DNA from: Bordetella genomosp. 9
Lineage (GTDB): Bacteria; Pseudomonadota; Gammaproteobacteria; Burkholderiales; Burkholderiaceae_B
Direction of reading: 5' to 3'
Assembly: GCF_002119725.1 (NCBI RefSeq)
Contig: NZ_CP021109.1
Span: 1,426,001-1,490,000, forward strand
DNA: 64,000 nt
Part shown: positions 39,156-47,660 of the stretch, one piece after another
Position numbering within the stretch: position 1 is the stretch's first letter
Layout of the letters: each line of letters starts with the position of its first letter
Translations under genes and position numbers: made by a program
Notes under the pieces: generated by a model
Database searches by the model: none
Told to the model about the DNA's origin: nothing
The model's input: the letters and a program-made list of their open reading frames with translations, nothing else

Positions 39156-40364
39156 ATGAAGATCACCCATGCCGAAGTCATCGTCTGCTGTCCGGGCCGC
39201 AACTTCGTCACCCTGAAAATCGTCACGGATCAGGGCGTGCACGGCGTCGGCGACGCCACGCTCAATGGCCGTGAGCTGGCCGTCGCGGCCTACCTGAAAG
39301 AGCATGTCTGCCCGGTCCTGATCGGCCGCGATCCGGGCCGGATCGAGGACACATGGCAATACCTGTACAAAGGCGCCTACTGGCGCCGGGGACCGGTGAC
39401 CATGTCGGCCATCGCGGCCGTCGACATGGCGTTGTGGGACATCAAGGCCAAGATGGCCGGCATGCCGCTCTACCAGCTTCTGGGCGGCGCGTCGCGCGAG
39501 CGGGTGATGGTCTACGGCCACGCGACGGGCCGGGACATCGAGGAAGCGCTGGATCGCTATGCCGAGCACGTGGAGCAGGGCTACCAGGCCATACGCATCC
39601 AGTGCGGCGTCCCGGGCATGAAGTCGGTGTACGGGGTGACCAAGCACGGCGAGGCCTACGAGCCCGCCACCAAGGGCTGGCCGGAAGAGCAATCCTGGTC
39701 CAGCGAGAAATACCTGGATTTCATCCCGAAGCTGTTCGAAGCCGTGCGCAGCCGCTTTGGCTTCGATACGCATCTGTTGCATGACGTCCATCATCGCCTG
39801 ACGCCCATCGAGGCGGCGCGCCTGGGCAAGGCGGTGGAACCCTACCGCCTGTTCTGGCTCGAGGATCCCACGCCCGCCGAAAACCAGGAGGCCTTCCGCC
39901 TGATCCGCCGGCATACCGTCACGCCCATCGCCGTCGGCGAAGTGTTCAACAGCATCTGGGACTGCAAGCAGCTGATCGAAGAGCAATTGATCGACTACAT
40001 CCGCACGACCATCACGCATGCGGGTGGCATCACCCACATGCGCCGCATCGCGGATTTCGCGTCGATGTACCAGGTCAGGACCGGCAGCCACGGTCCATCC
40101 GATCTTTCGCCCGTTTGCATGGGCGCGGCCCTGCATCTCGACCTGTGGGCGCCGAACTTCGGGGTCCAGGAGTACATGGGTTATCCGGAACCCGCGCTGG
40201 AGGTCTTTCCGCACGCGTGGTCGTTCCAGGACGGCGCGATGCACCCCGGGGACGCGCCCGGACTCGGCGTGGATATCGACGAGGCGCTGGCGGCGAAGTA
40301 TCCCTACGAACCGGCGTATCTGCCGGTGGCAAGGCTGGAAGACGGCACGCTGTGGAACTGGTAG
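39156..40364 (+). CDS. manD: D-mannonate dehydratase, ManD type
   Basis: Enolase-superfamily enzyme dehydrating D-mannonate (some members also D-gluconate) to 2-keto-3-deoxygluconate. 402 residues, exactly the ManD length. Metal ligands are in HDVHHRLTP (Asp210), [11 protein letters not shown] (Glu near 236) and VGEVFNS (Glu near 262); numbering agrees with characterised ManD. The [11 protein letters not shown] block is also diagnostic. ATG 39156. Followed by a sugar-acid carrier and a GntR regulator. Confidence 0.92.
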   Translation: MKITHAEVIVCCPGRNFVTLKIVTDQGVHGVGDATLNGRELAVAAYLKEHVCPVLIGRDPGRIEDTWQYLYKGAYWRRGPVTMSAIAAVDMALWDIKAKMAGMPLYQLLGGASRERVMVYGHATGRDIEEALDRYAEHVEQGYQAIRIQCGVPGMKSVYGVTKHGEAYEPATKGWPEEQSWSSEKYLDFIPKLFEAVRSRFGFDTHLLHDVHHRLTPIEAARLGKAVEPYRLFWLEDPTPAENQEAFRLIRRHTVTPIAVGEVFNSIWDCKQLIEEQLIDYIRTTITHAGGITHMRRIADFASMYQVRTGSHGPSDLSPVCMGAALHLDLWAPNFGVQEYMGYPEPALEVFPHAWSFQDGAMHPGDAPGLGVDIDEALAAKYPYEPAYLPVARLEDGTLWNW

Positions 40365-40400
40365 CGGCGTGCGCGAAATGAACCGTCCCGCTGGCGTGCG

Positions 40401-40419
40401 TCCGGTGCGCCGCACCGGA
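40401..40419 (+). other. 19-bp palindrome between manD and the MFS gene
   Basis: TCCGGTGCG, a central C, then CGCACCGGA: perfect 9-bp arms, 36 bp after the manD stop and 45 bp before the carrier start. No T-run, so partial attenuation or mRNA processing is more likely than full termination. Confidence 0.45.
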
Positions 40420-40463
40420 TAGGCGCCATGACAGGCATGAATCAAAAAAGACGTGGAGCAGAC

Positions 40464-41816
40464 ATGAGCACCATCACGAGTCCGAATTCCGCCCGCGGGG
40501 CGGGCGCCGGCGCGGCGCCGCAAACCATGCTAAGGCGCGCGGCCGTCGCATCGACCATAGGCACCGCCGCGGAATACTACGACTTCTTCGTGTATGCGAC
40601 GGCGGCCGTGCTTTTCTTCGGCAAGCTGTTCTTTCCCAGCTCCGACCCCATGGTCGGCACCGTCGCCGCATTCGCCACATATGCCGTGGGGTTTGTCGCG
40701 CGTCCCATAGGCGGCATCGTGTTCGGGCATTTCGGCGATAAGCTCGGCCGCAAAAAGGCATTGGTGATCACCATCCTGATCGTGGGGCTGGGCACCTTCG
40801 TCATCGGGCTGATGCCCACCTACGAGCGCATCGGCTTCTGGGCGCCGCTGGCGCTGGTGGCGATCCGCATCCTGCAGGGTTTCGGCGTGGGGGGGGAACA
40901 GGCCGGGGCCGTGCTCATGACGGCCGAATATGCGCCGCGCGAGCGGCGCGGCTTTTACGCCAGCTGGGTGCAGCTGGGCGCCCCGGCTGGCTTCCTGATT
41001 CCCGCCGGGCTGTTCGCGGTGCTCACCGCCACGCTCGACGAAGAGCAGTTGCTGGCGTGGGGATGGCGCATTCCCTTCCTGCTCAGCCTGGTGCTGGTGA
41101 TCATCGGCCTGTATGTGCGCCTGCGCATCGACGAGTCGCCGGTCTTCGACGAGATCCGCAAGACCAAGGCGGTGGAATCCCGCCCCGTGTCCGAGGTGTT
41201 GCGCGCGTATCCCGGCATCATCGTCAAGGGCGTTTTCGCCAAACTGGTGGAGGCCTGCGCCTTCGCCATGTACAGCACCATCGTGCTGGCCTACGGCAAG
41301 GCGAACCATCTGAACGACGCGTGGCTGCTGCAAAGCATTCTGCTTGCCGTCGGCGTGGAGCTGTTCACCATCCCCATCGCGGGCATGCTTTCCGATCGGT
41401 TCGGCCGCAAGCCCGTGTATATGGCGGGGGCCTTGCTGCAGATCGTCATGGTGGTGCCTTTCTTCCTGATGCTCAATACGGGCGATCGGCTGCTGACGCA
41501 CGTGGCCATGATTCTCGTTCTGTCCATCGGCCACGCGCTTTGTTATTCGCCGCAGGCATCCCTGTTTCCCGAGCTTTTCCCCGCGCGGGTGCGATGCAGC
41601 GGCATCGCGCTGATCTGGCAGATCGGTTCGCTTATCGGCAGCGGCATGCTGGGCCTGCTGGCCGTGAAGATCATCCAGGCCAGCGGCGGCCATTACGCCG
41701 GCCTGGCCGGCTATATGGGCGTGCTGGCGCTGGCGTCCATCCTGGCGCTGCGGCTGTTGCCGGAGACCGCGCCGCAGCGCCGTGGCGATGACCTGCACGA
41801 CTGGGGGCACCGCTGA
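40464..41816 (+). CDS. MFS transporter, metabolite:H+ symporter type
   Basis: 450 residues, twelve predicted helices, inner membrane. The MHS-type N-terminus TIGTAAEYYDFFVYATAA, the loop FGHFGDKLGRKKALV and the second-half DRFGRKPVYMAGALLQ mark the subfamily that carries small carboxylates, shikimate or proline/betaine. Placed between manD and a GntR gene, it is likely a hexonate or uronate carrier. ATG 40464 is chosen because TGGAGCA lies 7 bp before it; an upstream in-frame ATG at 40428 lacks one. Confidence 0.82.
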   Translation: MSTITSPNSARGAGAGAAPQTMLRRAAVASTIGTAAEYYDFFVYATAAVLFFGKLFFPSSDPMVGTVAAFATYAVGFVARPIGGIVFGHFGDKLGRKKALVITILIVGLGTFVIGLMPTYERIGFWAPLALVAIRILQGFGVGGEQAGAVLMTAEYAPRERRGFYASWVQLGAPAGFLIPAGLFAVLTATLDEEQLLAWGWRIPFLLSLVLVIIGLYVRLRIDESPVFDEIRKTKAVESRPVSEVLRAYPGIIVKGVFAKLVEACAFAMYSTIVLAYGKANHLNDAWLLQSILLAVGVELFTIPIAGMLSDRFGRKPVYMAGALLQIVMVVPFFLMLNTGDRLLTHVAMILVLSIGHALCYSPQASLFPELFPARVRCSGIALIWQIGSLIGSGMLGLLAVKIIQASGGHYAGLAGYMGVLALASILALRLLPETAPQRRGDDLHDWGHR

Positions 41817-41892
41817 CCTGCGGCAATGCGACGATATACTTGCGCCTTGCCGTACCGCCCAGGACGCAAATCCGAACACGAGGGGATGAACG

Positions 41893-42618
41893 ATGAGGTC
41901 GCGCGCGAATGCGGGCAGCGAAGCCCCGGCGCTGCCCAGGCTGGACGACATGCAGGGGCCGGTGAACCAGCGCATCTACCGGGCCTTGCGCGAGTCGATC
42001 GTCAAAGGCGTTTTCCCGCCAGGATCGCCGCTATCGGAAAAAGATATCTCCGATCGCTTCGGCGTCTCGCGGCAGCCGGTGCGCGAAGCCTTCATCAAGC
42101 TGGGCGAAGCGGGCCTGGTGCAGGTGCTGCCGCAGCGCGGCACTTTCGTCATGAAGATATCGCCCAAGCGCGTCGAAGATGGCCGCTTCATTCGCGAAGC
42201 GGTTGAAGTCGCCGTGGCCGCCAGGGCGGCGGAACGCGTCACGCCGGCGCAGATCGACGCCATTGCGGGCCTGCTGGCCGGCCAGCGCGCCGCCGCGCGC
42301 CGCAACGACACGGCGGCCTTCCTCGACCTGGACGATGCCTTTCACCAGGCGGTCGCCAACGCCGCCGATTGTCCGTCGGTCTGGCAGACGATCGAAAACA
42401 TCAAGGCCAACATGGATCGCGTCCGCTATCTGAGCCTGGCGGACGTGACTCCGCTGGACGTGCTGATCGCACAGCACGAAGCCATCTTCGAAGCCCTGCA
42501 CGCCCGGGATGCGCAGGCGGCGCGCGCCGCCATGCAGCAACATCTGCGCGAGCTTACGATCTCGTTCGAACCGATACGCGCGCGCAATCCGGATTGGTTC
42601 GGCGTCGCCGAGGGCTGA
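41893..42618 (+). CDS. GntR-family regulator, FadR/FCD subfamily
   Basis: 241 residues. N-terminal winged helix with EKDISDRFGVSRQPVREAFI (about 50-69), then an all-helical FCD ligand domain (about 95-225) with His/Asp residues in DLDDAFHQAVANAA and AQHEAIFEAL that usually bind a metal and a carboxylate ligand. The last gene of the manD-MFS-gntR row, so it probably senses a sugar acid and represses this module. ATG 41893. Confidence 0.88.
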   Translation: MRSRANAGSEAPALPRLDDMQGPVNQRIYRALRESIVKGVFPPGSPLSEKDISDRFGVSRQPVREAFIKLGEAGLVQVLPQRGTFVMKISPKRVEDGRFIREAVEVAVAARAAERVTPAQIDAIAGLLAGQRAAARRNDTAAFLDLDDAFHQAVANAADCPSVWQTIENIKANMDRVRYLSLADVTPLDVLIAQHEAIFEALHARDAQAARAAMQQHLRELTISFEPIRARNPDWFGVAEG

Positions 42619-42655
42619 GCCGCATGCCGCGCGCATCGCGCGGCGCGCCGGGCGG

Positions 42656-43792
42656 TCATTGGGCGCCTTGCCGGAACGGCGTGTGGGACGACAGCGCTTC
42701 GCGGTAATCCTGCATCGCGGCGCCTTCCTGGTCCAGGAAGTCCGCGATGGCATGAGCGAAGCGGCGGTCGGCGATCCAGTGGGCGGAGTACGTAGGCGTG
42801 GGCAGCAGCCCGCGCGCCATCTTGTGCTCGCCTTGCGCCCCGCCCTCGAAACGATCGATGCCGTTGGCCAGGCAGTATTCGATGCCTTGCACGTAGCAGG
42901 TTTCGAAGTGCAGCCCGGGAACGAATTCCAGGGTGCCCCAATGTCGGCCGTAAAGCGCGGCGCCGTCCGTCATGTTCAGGGCCGCGGCGATGGGCGTGTC
43001 CCCGCGGCAGGCCAGTATCAGGACAAACGCATCGGGCATTGCGCGAAGGGCGCGTTCGAAAAAACCCAGGCTCAGGTACGGCGAAGACCAGTGGTTCCGG
43101 TAGGTCTCCTGATAGCAGCGATGGAAGAATCGCAAGGTGTCGCCGTCGATCTGCTGGCCGCGCAGCCACCGGAAGGAGATGCCGGCGGCGGCGACGCGCT
43201 TGCGGTCCTGCCGCAGCTTTTTGCGCTTGTCGTGGTTCAGCGCGCCAAGGAAGGCGTCGAAGTCGGCATAGCCCTCGTTACGCCAATGGAATTGCACGCC
43301 CTCGCGCACCAGGTAGCCGGCGTCGCGCAGCGCCGCCAGATCTTCTCCGGCGGGAAACAGCACGTGCAGGGACGACAGCTTCAGCCGCGCCGCCAGTTCC
43401 ATCGCGCCGCGCGCCAGCGCCACGCGGTCTTCATGCGCGGCCGCCAGCAGGCGCGGCCCCGTCACGGGCGTAAAAGGCACGGCCGACAACAATTTCGGGT
43501 AGTAGCGAAGGCCATGCCTCGCGAAGGCATCGGCCCACAGCTGATCGAACACGTACTCGCCGCGCGAGTGCCCCTTGACGTACAGGGGCATCGCGCCGGC
43601 GAGCCCGCCGTCGCGCCACAGGCTCAGGTACAAGGGCGACCAGCCGGTATCCGGGGACGCGCAGCCGGTATCGTGGAGGGCGGACAGGAAAGCATGCTGT
43701 AGAAACGGCTGCGGGCCCGCCAAGGCGTCCCATTGGGCCGGGTCCACATCGTTGAGGGTATCCAGGACTTGCAGGCGTAGGTCGGCGGTCAT
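42656..43792 (-). CDS. GNAT-fold protein of the DUF482/COG3146 family
   Basis: 378 residues, two GNAT-like halves of the peptidoglycan-biosynthesis/FemAB-like group. Typical blocks are FLQHAFLSALHDTGC, GEYVFDQLWADAFARHGLRYYPKLL (with VPFTPVTGPR following) and KRKKLRQDRKRVAAAGI. No substrate is known. Monocistronic on the minus strand, divergent from the DUF455 gene with 59 bp between starts. ATG at 43792 (MTADLRLQVLD). Confidence 0.82.
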   Translation of the reverse strand: MTADLRLQVLDTLNDVDPAQWDALAGPQPFLQHAFLSALHDTGCASPDTGWSPLYLSLWRDGGLAGAMPLYVKGHSRGEYVFDQLWADAFARHGLRYYPKLLSAVPFTPVTGPRLLAAAHEDRVALARGAMELAARLKLSSLHVLFPAGEDLAALRDAGYLVREGVQFHWRNEGYADFDAFLGALNHDKRKKLRQDRKRVAAAGISFRWLRGQQIDGDTLRFFHRCYQETYRNHWSSPYLSLGFFERALRAMPDAFVLILACRGDTPIAAALNMTDGAALYGRHWGTLEFVPGLHFETCYVQGIEYCLANGIDRFEGGAQGEHKMARGLLPTPTYSAHWIADRRFAHAIADFLDQEGAAMQDYREALSSHTPFRQGAQ

Positions 43793-43851
43793 GATGTTTC
43801 ACAGGCAGGCTCAGGCAGTATAGGGCAGCCGTTTTCAAGTACGCTTGCGCG

Positions 43852-44733
43852 ATGGTCGATGTTTTCGTTTCTTCCGCCGGCGGGCCTTGCCGGGTCGATG
43901 GCTGCGCCGCCGATTTGCGGCGCTCGGCGCTGCATGCGCTTGCTCTATCTTCGTGGCCGGACAAGCTGGCCGCCGTTCAGGCCATTCCGGCCGATGCGCC
44001 GGTGGACGTCGAAGCCGTACTGGCGCCCAGCGGGGAATTGCCCGGCCGGCCGGCCCGCCCCGAACTGGTTCCGCCCGCGCAGCTCAAGCCGCGGCCGGTC
44101 GGCACGCCCGACGGCCGCGCCGCGCTCATCCATGCCCTTGCGCATATCGAGTTCAACGCGGTCAATCTGGCCCTGGACATCGTTTGGCGCTTTCCCGGCA
44201 TGCCGCCGGATTTCTACCGCGACTGGATGCGCGTGGCGCGCGAGGAGGCCGGGCACTTCCGGCTGCTGGCCGGGCATCTGGCCACGCTGGGACGGGCGTA
44301 CGGCGATTTTCCGGCCCACAACGGGCTATGGGAGATGGCGGAAAAAACCCGCGACGATGTGGCCGCGCGGTTGACCCTGGTGCCGCGCGTGCTGGAGGCG
44401 CGCGGCCTGGACGCGTCGCCGCAGATCCGCGACAAGCTGCTATCCGTGGGCGATGAGGCCGGCGCGGCCATCCTCGACATCATCCTGCGGGACGAGATCG
44501 GCCATGTGGCCATCGGCAACCGCTGGTGGCGCTATCTGTGCGAGCGCCATGGACGGGACAGCGTGGACTGGCATGCGGAGCTGGCGCGCCGCTATGCCGC
44601 GCCCAGGCAGCGCGGGCCGTTCAATTTGCAGGCGCGGCGCGCGGCCGGCTTCGATGAGGCGGAGCTATCCGCGCTGGCCGGGCAAGCCCAGGGCGGTGCG
44701 GCTCAGCCCTTGGCGCCGCCCTGCGCCAGATAA
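43852..44733 (+). CDS. DUF455 ferritin-like protein
   Basis: 293 residues, soluble. The ferritin-like four-helix core has the paired acidic/His motifs HALAHIEFNAVNLALDI, REEAGHFRLLAGHL and LRDEIGHVAIGNRWW, consistent with a di-iron site. Family COG2833; related proteins include tRNA-modifying and unknown oxygenases. ATG 43852. Its last 31 bp overlap the 3' end of the convergent reductase gene. Confidence 0.85.
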   Translation: MVDVFVSSAGGPCRVDGCAADLRRSALHALALSSWPDKLAAVQAIPADAPVDVEAVLAPSGELPGRPARPELVPPAQLKPRPVGTPDGRAALIHALAHIEFNAVNLALDIVWRFPGMPPDFYRDWMRVAREEAGHFRLLAGHLATLGRAYGDFPAHNGLWEMAEKTRDDVAARLTLVPRVLEARGLDASPQIRDKLLSVGDEAGAAILDIILRDEIGHVAIGNRWWRYLCERHGRDSVDWHAELARRYAAPRQRGPFNLQARRAAGFDEAELSALAGQAQGGAAQPLAPPCAR

Positions 44734-45599
44734 GCAATCATCTCGGGCACGGCGGCGTCGGCGATGCCCGCCCGCGTGGCGGCGGCATAGGTGTCGCGTA
44801 CCGCCTGGGCCGTGCCGCGGGGCGCGCCGGTTTCTTCCGCCATGGTGGTGTAGTACCCCATGTCCTTCAGCGCATTCGAGATGGAAAAGCGGAAGTTGCC
44901 CGTATCGCCGGATTCGATGAAGGGCCGCAGTCTTTCCAGCACCACGCCGCCGCCCCCGCCCTTCGCCAGGATATCCAGCAGTACGGCGGAATCGACGTTG
45001 GCAAGCTTCGCGCATGCCGCGGCTTCGGCGAGCACCGCGGAAAAACCCAGGGATACATAGTTGTGCAGCAGCTTCAAGCGATGGCCCGAGCCGACCGGGC
45101 CGGCATGCACGATGTTTTCCGCATAGGCCTGCAGGACCGGTTTGCATTCTTCGAACAGCGCCGGGTCGCCGCCGACGATCAAATTCAGGCGCCCCTCGGC
45201 GGCCTCCTTCGGCGTGCGTGTCATGGGCGCATCCAGGAAGCGTCCGCCGGCGGCTTGCACCGCCTGCGCGACCTTCAGCGTGGACGAGGGTATGGCGGTG
45301 GAGCAATCGATGACGATCGTGCCGGGCCGCATCCCGGCCAGCACGCCCTCGGCCTTGAACAGGACGTCTTCCACTTGCGGCGTTCCGGTCACGCACAGGA
45401 TGACCACGTCGCTCCTGCCCGCGACTTCCGCCGGCGTGGAGGCCTTGGCCGCGCCGCGCGCCAGCAGATCGTCCACCGGTTGGTTGCCGGGATGATCGAG
45501 CAACACCAGCGGGTAGCCGGCCTTGACGATGTTGAAGGCGATGCCGTGGCCCATCTGGCCCACGCCGATGATTCCGATACGGATTTTGCCGGCCTGCAT
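44703..45599 (-). CDS. Beta-hydroxyacid dehydrogenase family, YihU-like (possible sulfolactaldehyde reductase)
   Basis: 298 residues. N-terminal NAD site GIIGVGQMGHGIAFNIVKAG; catalytic lysine in GSGHRLKLLHNYVSL. The substrate loop reads LDAPMTRTPKEAAEG, with Arg128-Thr where 3-hydroxyisobutyrate and tartronate-semialdehyde reductases have Ser-Gly-Gly. E. coli YihU has PVGRTSANA at the same place, and its Arg123 binds the sulfonate of sulfolactaldehyde. Together with the upstream sulfolactate genes this suggests sulfolactaldehyde/dihydroxypropanesulfonate interconversion. Last gene of the operon. A GarR-type role is the alternative. ATG at 45599 with GGAGGACGAG upstream. Confidence 0.72.
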   Translation of the reverse strand: MQAGKIRIGIIGVGQMGHGIAFNIVKAGYPLVLLDHPGNQPVDDLLARGAAKASTPAEVAGRSDVVILCVTGTPQVEDVLFKAEGVLAGMRPGTIVIDCSTAIPSSTLKVAQAVQAAGGRFLDAPMTRTPKEAAEGRLNLIVGGDPALFEECKPVLQAYAENIVHAGPVGSGHRLKLLHNYVSLGFSAVLAEAAACAKLANVDSAVLLDILAKGGGGGVVLERLRPFIESGDTGNFRFSISNALKDMGYYTTMAEETGAPRGTAQAVRDTYAAATRAGIADAAVPEMIAYLAQGGAKG

Positions 45600-45681
45600 G
45601 TCTCGTCCTCCTTTGGAAGCGGATGGCCGCCCCGGACTGGAGGCGGGAGGCCATCATATAACGGCCGCCCCTGCGTGGCGC

Positions 45682-46689
45682 TTACGCCCGTCCAGCCAGT
45701 TGCTTCATCTCGGCAATGAGCGCGTCAGGCACATTGACGCCGCTTTCCCGTGCCTGCCGCGCCAGACCGGCGCGGCGCTGCCCGGGCAGGCGCACGCCCT
45801 CGTCGGCCAGCATCGCCGCGACCAGGGTTTCCACGCGATCCAGATAGGCGGCCCGGCCGGCCAGGGCGTCCGGGTCGATGACCAGGAAAGCCTGGCCGAT
45901 ACGCGCCCGGTTGCCTTCCTCGGTGAAGAAGGAATCGGCCTCGAAGCCGAAATGCGCGCCGGTCAATGCGCAGGCCAGCAATTCCACCGTAAGGGCCAGC
46001 ATGGCGCCTTTGACGCCTCCCATGGGGAGCATGCTGCCGGCCAGGCCCGCCTTCGGATCTGTCGTGGGATTGCCCTGGGCGTCCAGGGCCCAGCCGATGG
46101 GAATCTGCTTTCCTTCGCGGGCGGCAACCATCAGCTTGCCGCGCGCCACTTCGGAAAGCGAAAGGTCGATCACCAGCGGCAGTTCGTCGCGGCGCGGAAA
46201 GGCGGCCGCGATGGGGTTCGTGCCGAACAGGGCGCGCTTGCCGCCCCACGCCGGCATGGCGGCGGGCGAATTCCCCATTGCCAGGCCGACCATGCCGGCG
46301 CGCGCGACCGCGTCCAGATGGTAGGCCGCGACGCCGAAGTGATGGCTGTTGCATACCCCCGCGAACGCCACCCCGTTCTCGCGCGCCCGCCTGATCGCCT
46401 GTTCGATGGCCAGGGCGCAGGCAGGGAAGGCCAGACCGTCCGCGGCGTCCACCAGGACCGCGCCGCCGCGCTCGCGCGCGATGCGGGCTACGGCGGCGCC
46501 GTCCGCGCGGCCATTGCGCAGATGCGTCGCATAGAAGGGCACGCGCGAAACGCCGTGCGAGGCGATGCCCTGCGCTTCGGCGTAGAGCAGGGCGCGAGCG
46601 GTATGCGCGGCCATCTCGGGGCTCGCGCCGGCGCCTTGCAGCGCGGCCACGGCCAGTTCATGCAGCGCGTCGAGTTGAATCGTTGCCAT
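45682..46689 (-). CDS. comC: Ldh/ComC-type NAD(P)-dependent dehydrogenase, probable (R)-sulfolactate dehydrogenase
   Basis: 335-residue member of the malate/L-sulfolactate dehydrogenase family, distinct from Rossmann lactate dehydrogenases. Diagnostic segments: EAQGIASHGVSRVPFYATHL, CNSHHFGVAAYHLD with the catalytic His, and ALFGTNPIAAAFPR. In Chromohalobacter salexigens ComC and SlcC work in opposite directions to epimerise sulfolactate so that SuyAB can cleave it; here the same pair sits 23 bp apart. ATG at 46689 with GGAAGGAAAG upstream. A malate or other 2-hydroxyacid substrate cannot be excluded. Confidence 0.7.
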   Translation of the reverse strand: MATIQLDALHELAVAALQGAGASPEMAAHTARALLYAEAQGIASHGVSRVPFYATHLRNGRADGAAVARIARERGGAVLVDAADGLAFPACALAIEQAIRRARENGVAFAGVCNSHHFGVAAYHLDAVARAGMVGLAMGNSPAAMPAWGGKRALFGTNPIAAAFPRRDELPLVIDLSLSEVARGKLMVAAREGKQIPIGWALDAQGNPTTDPKAGLAGSMLPMGGVKGAMLALTVELLACALTGAHFGFEADSFFTEEGNRARIGQAFLVIDPDALAGRAAYLDRVETLVAAMLADEGVRLPGQRRAGLARQARESGVNVPDALIAEMKQLAGRA

Positions 46690-46712
46690 CTTTCCTTCCT
46701 GGTGTCGGCTGG

Positions 46713-47642
46713 TCAGCCTTGCTTCAATGTTTCCGCCACCCGCTGCGCCACCATGTCGGAGACACGTGTATTCGCCTCTTCGGACAGACCCGCGATGTGC
46801 GGCGTCAGGATCAGATTCGGCGCGCCCGCCAGCGGGCTGCCCGCCGGCAGCGGCTCCTCGCCGAAGACGTCGATCGCGGCACCCGCCAGCTTGCCGGCGC
46901 GCAACGCCTGCGCCAGCGCGGCTTCGTCGACGATGCCCCCGCGCGCGGTATTCACGAGCACCGCGCCGTCCTTCATGGCGGCGATGCGAGATGCATCGAA
47001 CAGGTTGCGGGTATTTTCGGTCAAGGGGATGTGCAGCGTGACCGCGTCCGATTGCGCCAACAGCATCGCCAAGGCCAGCGGCGTCACGCCGGTTTCCGCC
47101 CAGACCGGATCGTCTTCGGCCAGCATCGGATCATACGCGACCACGCGCATGTCCAGCCCGCGCGCCAGCCGCGCCGTCAGCCGTCCGATGCCGCCGAAGC
47201 CCACCACGCCAAGCGTGCGGCCATCGATTTCGTGGCCGTTGGACATGGCCGCTCGCGGCCATCCGCCTTCGGCAACCTGCGCGCTGCCGTGGAAGACGCC
47301 GCGCGTCAGGACCAGGACGCTGGTAACCACATATTCGGCCACGGCGCGCGCATTGGCCCCCGTCGCCGGCAACACCGCGATCCCGCGTTCACGGCACGCC
47401 GCCACGTCGATGTTGTCCAGGCCCACGCCCAGCCGGCCCACCGCCTTCAGGGCGCGTCCGGCGGCCAGCACCTCGGCGTCCACGCGGGTCCGGTTGCGTA
47501 CGATCAGGGCATCGGCCTGCGCCAGCGCGCGCAGCAGATCGGCGCGGCGGTCCACCAGGTCCGGCTCGTACCGGACATCGAAGTCGCGCCGCAGCCGATC
47601 GGCGGCCGCGGCGTCCATGAACTCGGAAATGACGATATGCAT
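46713..47642 (-). CDS. slcC: D-3-phosphoglycerate-dehydrogenase-family enzyme, probable (S)-sulfolactate dehydrogenase
   Basis: 309 residues, single-domain D-2-hydroxyacid dehydrogenase without ACT domain. NAD site VVGFGGIGRLTARLARG; active-site Arg in VNTARGGIVD, Glu in DVFGEEPL, His in LTPHIAGLSEEANTRVS. The C-terminal HIAG-x-EE-N-RVS pattern is the kind I associate with SlcC. Position between the binding-protein gene and comC, and near suyAB, matches known sulfolactate clusters. ATG at 47642. Confidence 0.7.
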   Translation of the reverse strand: MHIVISEFMDAAAADRLRRDFDVRYEPDLVDRRADLLRALAQADALIVRNRTRVDAEVLAAGRALKAVGRLGVGLDNIDVAACRERGIAVLPATGANARAVAEYVVTSVLVLTRGVFHGSAQVAEGGWPRAAMSNGHEIDGRTLGVVGFGGIGRLTARLARGLDMRVVAYDPMLAEDDPVWAETGVTPLALAMLLAQSDAVTLHIPLTENTRNLFDASRIAAMKDGAVLVNTARGGIVDEAALAQALRAGKLAGAAIDVFGEEPLPAGSPLAGAPNLILTPHIAGLSEEANTRVSDMVAQRVAETLKQG

Positions 47643-47660
47643 GGCTGCGGGCTCCGGGTG

